From positions 1-11,805 of the forward strand of contig USNB01000020.1 in NCBI GenBank assembly GCA_900555875.1: DNA of 11,805 nt, in the 5' to 3' direction. Both the position numbers and the translations under genes were made by a program. The notes below the pieces were generated by a model that made no database searches, was not told where the DNA came from, and saw only the letters and a list, made by a program, of their open reading frames with translations. This DNA comes from an uncultured Eubacteriales bacterium. GTDB lineage: Bacteria; Bacillota; Clostridia; Christensenellales; Pumilibacteraceae. Positions 6,248 through 11,805 of this stretch are shown one piece after another; the stretch's first letter is position 1; each line of letters starts with the position of its first letter.

Positions 6248-7168
6248 TCACGACGTCTGCAACGATTTTTCCGTATTTTCTTCCGGTTTGTAAAGTTTAA
6301 GCGCTTTAAATACCATCGGCGCGCCGAGAATGAGCCATATCCCGATAAGAAGGAAACGCAGATATGCCGTCACCCACAGAGTTACGTCTGACAGCGCGGA
6401 AAGCTCGAACGGCAGATAGAGCAGCATGGCGCCTGCGCCGCCGATGACATATTTCAGGATATTCTGCAGAACGGTCGCCCGTTCGTTCCATCTGACGATA
6501 CGCTTTTCAATGAAATAGCATATATACACGCTCGTCATGACTCCTGTGAGCGTGAGCGCGGTATCGACGAAATCGGGATCTGCGTATATACCGATGAACA
6601 CGGACGCGACTATCGCCGCAGGCGCGAGCACGAACGCAAGAAACTCCTCGCGATTTTTCAGAAAATCGTACAGCCATCCGAACAGTATGACGATGAGCAC
6701 GCCGCACGCGGCTCCCGCAAGAACGTCCGTGGGATAGTGCTGTCCGAGATACATGCGAGAGAACATGACAAGCAGCACCGCGACTATGCCGACCGGTATC
6801 GTCACCTTGCGAGCCTTGGGAAATTCCCTCACCGAAAGCGCCGCAAGCGTAGTCACGCTGTTCGTGTGTCCGCTCGGGAAACAATAATCGGTGCTCGGAT
6901 CGCCTACCGACACCACCCTGTCCGGATAGGCGTTGAACGGGCGCGGACGCGCGACCAACGCCTTTACTCCGGCAACGATCGCCGCGCTCACGAAATAGAC
7001 GTTCATCATCTTGAATCCCTTGCGCTTGTCTATACACCAATACACGAGCATGATGACTGCTATTACGAATATCTCTGCGCCAAGCTGCGACGCAGCCGTC
7101 CAGAAGAGATCGAAAAAGCCGTTACGCGTGCCCTGCAGAGTCTGAAGAAAACCCGCTTCCCATTCCAT
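6248..7168 (-). CDS. PAP2-family membrane phosphatase
   Basis: The 306-residue protein has the three PAP2 signatures: K69-x6-RP (KALVARPRP), PSGH at 98-101 and SR-x5-H-x3-D at 137-148 (SRMYLGQHYPTD). About eight hydrophobic helices are visible, three of them after the catalytic region, so the active site lies at a membrane face. Family members dephosphorylate lipid phosphates such as undecaprenyl pyrophosphate or phosphatidylglycerol phosphate; which one cannot be told. ATG 7168 follows the rsfS stop by 4 nt with GGAGAG 7 nt upstream; the longer frame to 7249 would lie inside rsfS. It is the last gene of the nth operon and has no obvious terminator, so readthrough into the riboswitch operon is possible. 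Confidence 0.9.
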   Translation of the reverse strand: MEWEAGFLQTLQGTRNGFFDLFWTAASQLGAEIFVIAVIMLVYWCIDKRKGFKMMNVYFVSAAIVAGVKALVARPRPFNAYPDRVVSVGDPSTDYCFPSGHTNSVTTLAALSVREFPKARKVTIPVGIVAVLLVMFSRMYLGQHYPTDVLAGAACGVLIVILFGWLYDFLKNREEFLAFVLAPAAIVASVFIGIYADPDFVDTALTLTGVMTSVYICYFIEKRIVRWNERATVLQNILKYVIGGAGAMLLYLPFELSALSDVTLWVTAYLRFLLIGIWLILGAPMVFKALKLYKPEENTEKSLQTS

Positions 7169-7172
7169 AAAC

Positions 7173-7538
7173 TCACTCTCCGTAACGTTCGCAGTTCGCC
7201 CCGTCCACCCAAAGGCGCTCGAGATGATAATACTCCCTCGTTTCCTCATGGAAAACGTGCAGTATTACGCTGCCGTAGTCCATTACTATCCACTTGGTCT
7301 CATTCATGCCGTCGCGACGGGCGGGTTCGACGCCCTCTTCGGACAGCTTCTCCTCCACGTTATCGCACAAAGACCTTACCGCGGTAGTCGATCTGCCGCT
7401 TGCTATGACGAAGTAATCGGCAAGCACGGTCTTGTCGGATATGTCGATTATGACTATATCCCGCCCTTTCTTTTCATCCAGCACGGACGCTATCTTCAGC
7501 GCAAGCTCGTGAGCCTGCTCTTTGGTCATGTTCTTCAT
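7173..7538 (-). CDS. rsfS: Ribosome silencing factor RsfS
   Basis: A 121-residue RsfS/YbeB/Iojap protein. Typical stretches are ALKIASVLDEKKGRDIVIID at residues 13-32, the DYFVIASGRS segment at 41-50, and a C-terminal half with WIVMDYGSVILHVF (83-96) and REYYHLERLW (100-109). RsfS binds ribosomal protein L14 and blocks subunit joining under starvation. The start ATG overlaps the nadD-yqeK stop as ATGA with AGGAG 5 nt upstream; a second Met at residue 4 is less well placed. The order nadD-yqeK-rsfS is conserved in Bacillota. Confidence 0.96.
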   Translation of the reverse strand: MKNMTKEQAHELALKIASVLDEKKGRDIVIIDISDKTVLADYFVIASGRSTTAVRSLCDNVEEKLSEEGVEPARRDGMNETKWIVMDYGSVILHVFHEETREYYHLERLWVDGANCERYGE

Positions 7539-8683
7539 TTCGTCTCCTTGTAAAACTCGTATGCTTCGACAGTCGCGGGATACAGTTCGTCTGCCCCGAC
7601 GTGCTCGACCGAATTCGCGAGCGCAGCGCGCAATCCCTCGTCAATGCTGCGTTCCGTCGCTTCGCGCAGCTTATCCACCGTCGGAAAGGAGCGCAGCGGC
7701 TCGATGTAATCGGCAAGATATACTATCTTTTCGAGAGGCGTCATATTCGGTTTACCCGTAGTATGCCACCGCACGGCCTCTATGATATCTTCGTCTTTTA
7801 TCCCGACGATCTGACGGAGGATCTCCGCGCCTATCTCCGCATGGCGGATGGGAAGCGGCATTCCGTCTATCCTGCCGTCAAACCTCACGCCCATTTTCTC
7901 CGCTTCCTCTTTGGTCACGTATTTACCTATATCGTGAAGGAGCAGCGCGGTCGTTGCTTTATGCGTATCCACGCACGCGCGTTTGGCAAGACATACGCCG
8001 CAGAGCGCCGTAGAAAACGAATGCTCTATCCTCGACTTCTTCATGCCGAAACGCTCATACAATCCGTTCACGTAACAATAATCGCGGTACAGACCGTGCG
8101 CCGCCGCATATTCGGCGACGCGCTCGGTAAGGAACATGTCCGGTTTTCCCATCGCGACGGATATTCGCACTTCGGACGACGAACCGTATTCGCCGTTGAA
8201 ATCGGCGATCTCATACGGCATGCCGAGCGCTTTTATCTTTGCGGTCATATCATCCGTAAGCGGAAAATGCGGGCGAGGAACGATATAAAGCGTCGCGCAG
8301 CGTGCGATAACGTCGGTATTCCGCCATCGCTCCAGCTCGATGACCATTTCGCTGCCCATACAGAGATACAGCTTTTTATCCGGATATTCCCTGCGGAAAT
8401 GCTCGAGCGTGAGATAAGTATAATCCGTACCTTCCCGTTCGAGCTCAAAAGTACATATATCCGTATGCGGAACGCCGTCTGCGATCATCCCGAGCATTTC
8501 CAGCCGTTCGGCCGCACGCGCGCCCGTGATCGTCTTGAACGGCGACACTTTACACGGCACGACGATCACGCGGGCAAACCGCCCGGAAAGATCGCGCACC
8601 AGCCGCGCATGAGCTGCCGTCGGCGGATCGAAAGTACCGCCGTATATCACATAAGAGTCATTCAACGTATTCAAACTCCACAT
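7535..8683 (-). CDS. nadD: NadD-YqeK fusion: nicotinate-nucleotide adenylyltransferase plus HD-domain hydrolase
   Basis: The 382-residue protein joins two neighbours that are usually separate. Residues 1 to about 200 are NadD, which adenylates nicotinate mononucleotide for NAD synthesis: GGTFDPP at 15-21, then TAAH (22-25) in place of the usual HxGH, and SSSEVR (168-173) as the second nucleotide motif. Residues about 203-382 are a YqeK-type HD hydrolase, a family known to cleave Ap4A: His221 (EHS), HD at 250-251 (LLHDIGK), His281, His307 (RWH) and Asp325 (LADYIEP). ATG 8683 has a weak ribosome site and overlaps obg by 26 nt; TTG 8665, with GGAG 10 nt upstream, is a good alternative. Both domains look intact. 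Confidence 0.93.
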   Translation of the reverse strand: MWSLNTLNDSYVIYGGTFDPPTAAHARLVRDLSGRFARVIVVPCKVSPFKTITGARAAERLEMLGMIADGVPHTDICTFELEREGTDYTYLTLEHFRREYPDKKLYLCMGSEMVIELERWRNTDVIARCATLYIVPRPHFPLTDDMTAKIKALGMPYEIADFNGEYGSSSEVRISVAMGKPDMFLTERVAEYAAAHGLYRDYCYVNGLYERFGMKKSRIEHSFSTALCGVCLAKRACVDTHKATTALLLHDIGKYVTKEEAEKMGVRFDGRIDGMPLPIRHAEIGAEILRQIVGIKDEDIIEAVRWHTTGKPNMTPLEKIVYLADYIEPLRSFPTVDKLREATERSIDEGLRAALANSVEHVGADELYPATVEAYEFYKETK

Positions 8684-9917
8684 CCAGCATACGGACCGTA
8701 TCCCCCGTCCTGACTCCGGCGCGTTTGAGCGCTTTGTCTATCCCCGTCTCGCGTATCCTGCGCTGGAAATACTGCATACTGTCGTAACTGTCGAGAACGA
8801 CGTTCCGGGCAAGCTCGTCCACAAGCCCGCCGAAAACTTCATATTCTCCGTCGTCCGTCCTGACGATATCGAATCCCGTCTTGTCGGGGCGCGCATATAC
8901 GAAAGGCTCGTATTCGAGAGGTTCCGGCGGCGGCAGTTTCGAAAGTTCGGCATAGATCGTTTTTATAAGCTCTTCCACGCCGCTGTGCACTGCCGCGCTC
9001 ATCAGTACCGGACGCTTGCCGGACAGATCTTCTATCTTCCGAACGACGGACATATCCGTCATTATATCCGCTTTGTTGATGACGATGATCTGCGGCTTTT
9101 TCATGAGCGATCCGTCGTAATCCGCAAGCTCGCGGCATATCGCGGTGTAATCCTCCGCAGGATCGCGGCCTTCGCTGCCGCTGCCGTCTATCACGTGCAC
9201 GAGCAGACGCGTTCTCTCTATATGACGGAGAAAGTCATGCCCGAGTCCCGCGCCCTCGGCTGCGCCGTCTATCAGTCCGGGTATGTCAGCCACGGAAAAA
9301 GTATCGTCATACACGCTCACCATACCGAGATTGGGCGAAAGCGTTGTGAAATGATAATTGGCTATCTTGGGACGCGCGGAACTTATTACGGAAAGAATGG
9401 TCGACTTGCCCACGTTAGGATAGCCGATCAGCCCGACGTCCGCTATCGTCTTAAGCTCGAGAAGAACGGAATGCTCCTCCGTTTTTTCTCCCGCCTGAGA
9501 GAAATGCGGAGCCTGACGGCGCGAGCTGCGGAAAAACGCATTGCCCTTGCCGCCCTTTCCGCCTTCCGCGACGACGACGGTCTCGCCGTCCGAAAACATA
9601 TCCGCAATGATACTGCCCGTCTCTTCGTCTCTTACCACAGTACCCACGGGAACGTCTATATAAAGATCTTTGCCCTTTTTTCCCGCCGAATATCTCGGCT
9701 TACCGTTTTCTCCGTTTTCGGCACGGAAATGCTTTGCAAACTTATAATCGGAAAGAGTGTTTTTACCGGAGACCGCGCGAAAAATAACCCTGCCGCCTTC
9801 ACCGCCGTTTCCGCCGTCCGGACCTCCGTTATTGACGTATTTTTCGGTGTAAAAAGACGTACACCCGTTTCCGCCGTTCCCGGCCTTTATGAAAATTTTA
9901 GCAGTATCGACAAACAT
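8658..9917 (-). CDS. obg: Ribosome-assembly GTPase Obg/CgtA
   Basis: The 419-residue protein has all three Obg domains. Residues 1-158 form the glycine-rich Obg fold (GNGGNGC at 13-19, GGPDGGNGGEGG at 31-42). The GTPase domain has G1 GYPNVGKS (165-172), G3 DIPG (211-214), G4 NKAD (281-284) and G5 SAA (307-309). Residues about 335-419 are the OCT domain found in most Gram-positive Obg proteins. Obg acts in 50S assembly and stress signalling. It follows nth by 10 nt and overlaps the next gene. The ribosome site is weak (AAGGGA about 13 nt upstream), which suggests dependence on translation of nth. Confidence 0.97.
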   Translation of the reverse strand: MFVDTAKIFIKAGNGGNGCTSFYTEKYVNNGGPDGGNGGEGGRVIFRAVSGKNTLSDYKFAKHFRAENGENGKPRYSAGKKGKDLYIDVPVGTVVRDEETGSIIADMFSDGETVVVAEGGKGGKGNAFFRSSRRQAPHFSQAGEKTEEHSVLLELKTIADVGLIGYPNVGKSTILSVISSARPKIANYHFTTLSPNLGMVSVYDDTFSVADIPGLIDGAAEGAGLGHDFLRHIERTRLLVHVIDGSGSEGRDPAEDYTAICRELADYDGSLMKKPQIIVINKADIMTDMSVVRKIEDLSGKRPVLMSAAVHSGVEELIKTIYAELSKLPPPEPLEYEPFVYARPDKTGFDIVRTDDGEYEVFGGLVDELARNVVLDSYDSMQYFQRRIRETGIDKALKRAGVRTGDTVRMLDVEFEYVE

Positions 9918-9927
9918 AAGTCCGTTT

Positions 9928-10551
9928 TTATCCCTTTATATATTCGCAATATTCCGCCACATTGCACTTTTCGCACTCCGGATTCCTGCTATGACAGACA
10001 TACCTTCCATGAAAAATAAGCAAATGATGTGCTTTAGCCCGCATTTCCGGGCTTATTTCATCGACCAGGTCATGCTCCACTCCTTCGGGAGCAGGCTTGT
10101 CCGACAGCCCCAGCCGATGCGCCAGCCTGAACACATGAGTGTCCACGGCAATGGCAGACTCGCCGAAAGCGACCGACAGCATGACGTTGGCGGTCTTCCT
10201 CCCCACACCGCGGAGGGAAAGCAATTCCTCCATCGTGCGAGGCACTTCGCCTCCGAAACGCTCCACGATATCGACAGACGCCGAGATTATGCTGCGCGCT
10301 TTCGAACGGAAAAATCCGCACGAGCGGATAAGCTCTTCGAGATGCTCCGCGGGCATAGCGGCAAAACCCTCAGGGGTGTTGCATTCGGCAAAAAGTTTTT
10401 TCGTAACGATATTTACCCGCTTGTCCGTGCATTGTGCGGACAGTATGACCGCGACAAGCAGCTCGAAATCCGTGTTGTATTCGAGTTCGCAATGCGCATC
10501 GGGATGCGCCTTTTCAAGCGCACCGAGTATTTTGTCTGCCCGTTCGGACAT
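9928..10551 (-). CDS. nth: Endonuclease III (DNA glycosylase/AP lyase)
   Basis: A 207-residue endonuclease III, normal length. The helix-hairpin-helix LRGVGRKTAN is at residues 113-122 with catalytic Lys119, the catalytic Asp137 is in AVDTH, and the [4Fe-4S] cluster ligands are Cys186, Cys193, Cys196 and Cys202 (C-x6-C-x2-C-x5-C). The enzyme removes oxidised pyrimidines and nicks the abasic site in base excision repair. ATG 10551 has GGAG 7 nt upstream and is the first gene after the promoter at 10584-10612, so it leads the operon. Confidence 0.97.
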   Translation of the reverse strand: MSERADKILGALEKAHPDAHCELEYNTDFELLVAVILSAQCTDKRVNIVTKKLFAECNTPEGFAAMPAEHLEELIRSCGFFRSKARSIISASVDIVERFGGEVPRTMEELLSLRGVGRKTANVMLSVAFGESAIAVDTHVFRLAHRLGLSDKPAPEGVEHDLVDEISPEMRAKAHHLLIFHGRYVCHSRNPECEKCNVAEYCEYIKG

Positions 10552-10583
10552 ATCCGGTCTCCGCCTTCGTAAGTATTGAAATG

Positions 10584-10612
10584 ATTATACCATACGGGCG
10601 GATTTTTGTAAA
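10584..10612 (-). promoter_or_regulatory. Promoter of the nth-obg-nadD operon (extended -10)
   Basis: Minus strand: TTTACA (10612-10607, 5 of 6), 17-nt spacer ending in TGG, and perfect TATAAT (10589-10584). The TGn before the -10 box makes it an extended -10 promoter. The start point would be near 10577, with a leader of about 26 nt. The -35 box lies 8 nt past the stop codon of the DUF3343-like gene. Confidence 0.87.
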
Positions 10613-10619
10613 GCGTTAT

Positions 10620-10859
10620 TCAAAATATTCGGGCGTACTTTCCGCCGCGCACTTCGTACGCGCCCATGAACGACGAAAACATGCCCGCCGAACGCGTGAA
10701 AAACATCAGCCCTCGCCTGTCCGTAGACACCGCAAGCGCGCAACTGCCGCCTATCCGCAGCGGCGCTTCCGTTACCGACGCCATGTACGACGACGCGCGA
10801 AGCATATTCGCGCACCTGAGAGTCTGCGACCTCGCTCCGAATACGAGAATGATATCCAT
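10620..10859 (-). CDS. DUF3343-like small protein (putative Se/S carrier-like)
   Basis: From ATG 10859 the protein has 79 residues. It resembles the DUF3343 family: an N-terminal MDIILVFGARSQTLRC strand-helix (1-16) and a central PLRIGGSCALAV stretch (33-44), where the conserved Cys (Cys40) sits; Cys16 is a second one. DUF3343 proteins are small and poorly characterised, and are often found near cysteine desulfurase-like and selenium-related genes; here a class V aminotransferase lies directly opposite. ATG 10859 has GAGGA 8 nt upstream; the frame reaches an ATG at 10913 that has no ribosome site. It has its own promoter at 10937-10966. Family call is moderate, function unknown. Confidence 0.75.
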   Translation of the reverse strand: MDIILVFGARSQTLRCANMLRASSYMASVTEAPLRIGGSCALAVSTDRRGLMFFTRSAGMFSSFMGAYEVRGGKYARIF

Positions 10860-10924
10860 TTTCAAATTCCTCTTCAGTCTTTCGTTGTGTTCTCTTTCGC
10901 GGCGCACGCCCATAAATTAGTACG

Positions 10925-10951
10925 GCGGCTGTTATCATTATATGCAGCCGC
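10925..10951. repeat. Dyad around the -10 box of the DUF3343 promoter
   Basis: GCGGCTG (10925-10931) and CAGCCGC (10945-10951) form a perfect 7-bp inverted repeat with a 13-nt centre. The centre contains the ATTATA complement of the leftward -10 box (10937-10942). It lies in the 106-nt gap between two divergent genes, so it may be an operator; a hairpin in the rightward transcript is also possible. No known regulator site is recognised. Confidence 0.5.
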
Positions 10952-10966
10952 GCGGAGGACTGTAAA
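10937..10966 (-). promoter_or_regulatory. Promoter of the DUF3343-like gene
   Basis: Minus strand: TTTACA (10966-10961, 5 of 6), 18-nt spacer, perfect TATAAT (10942-10937). The leader to ATG 10859 would be about 70 nt. The -35 box overlaps the first base of the start codon of the divergent aminotransferase gene, and the spacer covers that gene's ribosome site, so the two genes share control DNA. No strong rightward promoter was seen in the gap. Confidence 0.8.
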
Positions 10967-11805
10967 TGATCTATCTCGATAATGCCGCTACCACATACTT
11001 CAAGCCCACCTGCGTGATAAACGCCGTAGGGACGGCGCTCAAGTATCTTTCTGCCAACCCGACGCGTTCTTCTCATTCTCTTGCCGTAAAAGCGGGCATG
11101 CTCGTGGAAGAAACGCGCGAACTTACCGCAAAGATGTTCGGTACTACGCCTGACAAAGTAGTGTTTACACTCAATTGCACCGATGCTCTCGATACAGCCA
11201 TATTCGGATGTTCGCGCCGCGGCGGGCATATTATAACGACAGCGCTCGAACACAACAGCGTGCTCCGTCCGCTCATCAGGCTGAAAGAGCTGGGGATCGC
11301 GGATCACACCGTTCTCTCGCCTCTCATAGGCGGATCGGTATCGGCGGAGCAGATAGCCGCGGCGATCAGACCGAATACGTATATGATCATAGCAAGTCAC
11401 GTCAGCAACGTCACCGGAGCCGTTCAGCCGATATCCGATATCGGATATCTGGCAGAAAAATACGGACTCTACGTGAACCCGGATGCTGTGATCAGTGATC
11501 TGTCAGTGGGAGAACAGCAGCGCGTGGAAATCCTGAAAGCATTATACAGAAATGTAGAACTTCTGATTCTGGATGAGCCTACTGGCGTGCTCACCCCTCA
11601 GGAAACCACGCAGTTCTTTGAAGTTCTCCGCAATCTGAAAAAAGAGGGCTATGGAATCATTATCATCACCCATCGTATGAGCGAGATTATGGCAATCAGT
11701 GACAAGGTTACCATTCTTCGGGATGGCAGACAGGTGGCAGATCTTGTGACTGCAGACACCAATCCGGAAGAGCTGTCTGCCTATATGATCGGACGAGAGC
11801 TGAAT
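10966..11805 (+). CDS. Chimeric open frame: class V aminotransferase/cysteine desulfurase N-terminal part joined to ABC ATPase
   Basis: ATG 10966 follows GGAGG by 7-8 nt. Residues 1 to about 165 match the cysteine desulfurase-like class V aminotransferase family: IYLDNAATT (2-10), NPTRSSHS (31-38), FTLNCTDALDTAIFG (67-81), EHNSV with the PLP-stacking His96, and SHVSNVTGAVQPI with Asn148. The expected DGAQ motif and the PLP-binding lysine never come. From about residue 166 the frame reads as an ABC ATPase and runs off the window without a stop. The aminotransferase part uses ATA for 7 of 14 Ile codons, the ABC part for 0 of 11. The gene as shown lacks the catalytic Lys, so it cannot be an active desulfurase. 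The true gene is most likely intact elsewhere and this is a false join, though real recombination is not excluded. Confidence 0.8.
   Translation, partial: MIYLDNAATTYFKPTCVINAVGTALKYLSANPTRSSHSLAVKAGMLVEETRELTAKMFGTTPDKVVFTLNCTDALDTAIFGCSRRGGHIITTALEHNSVLRPLIRLKELGIADHTVLSPLIGGSVSAEQIAAAIRPNTYMIIASHVSNVTGAVQPISDIGYLAEKYGLYVNPDAVISDLSVGEQQRVEILKALYRNVELLILDEPTGVLTPQETTQFFEVLRNLKKEGYGIIIITHRMSEIMAISDKVTILRDGRQVADLVTADTNPEELSAYMIGRELN
11456..11805 (+). other. Join point and partial nucleoside/sugar ABC transporter ATPase
   Basis: The switch lies within about 11456-11478 (residues KYGLYVN). After it come the ABC signature LSVGEQQ (residues 179-185), Walker B LLILDEP (199-205) and the H-loop His236 (ITHRM), then ILRDGRQV and GRELN. 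This pattern is that of the first ATPase cassette of two-cassette importers of the RbsA/YufO (nucleoside or simple sugar) type. Walker A and the first ~130 residues are missing. The KYGLYV residues are plausible in both families at this point, so a short shared sequence may have caused the join. No DNA repeat or mobile element is visible at the site. Confidence 0.8.

Noticed and set aside
7601..8713. Plus-strand open frame of 370 codons
   Set aside because: It is antisense to the intact nadD-yqeK gene, rich in Arg and His, without motifs or a ribosome site.
8985..10019. Long plus-strand open frame of 344 codons
   Set aside because: It lies opposite obg and the end of nth, which have full family motifs; the translation has no recognisable domain and fits a shadow frame.
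10585..11400. Minus-strand open frame of 271 codons
   Set aside because: It runs opposite the aminotransferase and through the DUF3343 gene in another frame; Arg/His-rich with no domain.
10966..11805. The idea of a real bifunctional desulfurase-ABC transporter
   Set aside because: Each half lacks its essential catalytic element (PLP lysine; Walker A) and codon use changes at the join, so a functional fusion is unlikely.
1..11805. CRISPR arrays, tRNA or rRNA genes, insertion sequences, prophage or toxin-antitoxin genes
   Set aside because: No regularly spaced repeats, cloverleaf sequences, transposase motifs or flanking target duplications were recognised by eye.

Overview
The window looks like chromosomal DNA of a Gram-positive, Clostridia-like Bacillota, possibly a gut lineage near Christensenellales. 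The basis is the gene content and order (nth, obg, nadD-yqeK, rsfS; ribU under an FMN riboswitch; tsaE, yhbY, tsaB, rimI), strong GGAGG-type ribosome sites, near-consensus sigma-A promoters and frequent ATA isoleucine codons. Species cannot be fixed from sequence alone.

Almost everything is on the minus strand, so it reads from right to left. Right end (10937-10966): a promoter drives a small DUF3343-like protein (10620-10859). Directly after it, an extended -10 promoter (10584-10612) starts a compact housekeeping operon: endonuclease III (nth), the ribosome-assembly GTPase Obg, a fused NadD-YqeK protein, the ribosome silencing factor RsfS and a PAP2 membrane phosphatase. Most junctions overlap or lie within about 10 nt.

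Centre: a second promoter (6213-6241) precedes an FMN riboswitch (6088-6196) with a hairpin that contains the ribosome site (6028-6057). Its first gene is an in-frame fusion of the riboflavin transporter subunit RibU to the t6A-synthesis ATPase TsaE. Overlapping genes follow: yhbY, tsaB, rimI, an alpha/beta hydrolase, a MurF-like ligase with a membrane domain in place of the usual N-terminal domain, and an SDR oxidoreductase. A flavin-sensing switch therefore heads a transcript for tRNA t6A modification, ribosome assembly and cell-wall synthesis, unless internal promoters uncouple them; one candidate sits exactly before the TsaE part.

Left end: a CsoR/FrmR-family regulator lacking the usual metal-ligand residues has its own perfect consensus promoter (407-435) and an intrinsic terminator (30-55).

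The only plus-strand gene begins at 10966 as a class V aminotransferase/cysteine desulfurase, divergent from the DUF3343 gene. Around 11456-11478 the same open frame switches to the C-terminal half of the first cassette of a nucleoside/sugar ABC transporter ATPase and runs off the end. Codon use changes at the switch, and both families can share the residues at the join. This is most likely a chimeric assembly join (or a real recombination) rather than a functional fusion, so the last ~330 bases may not belong to this genome.
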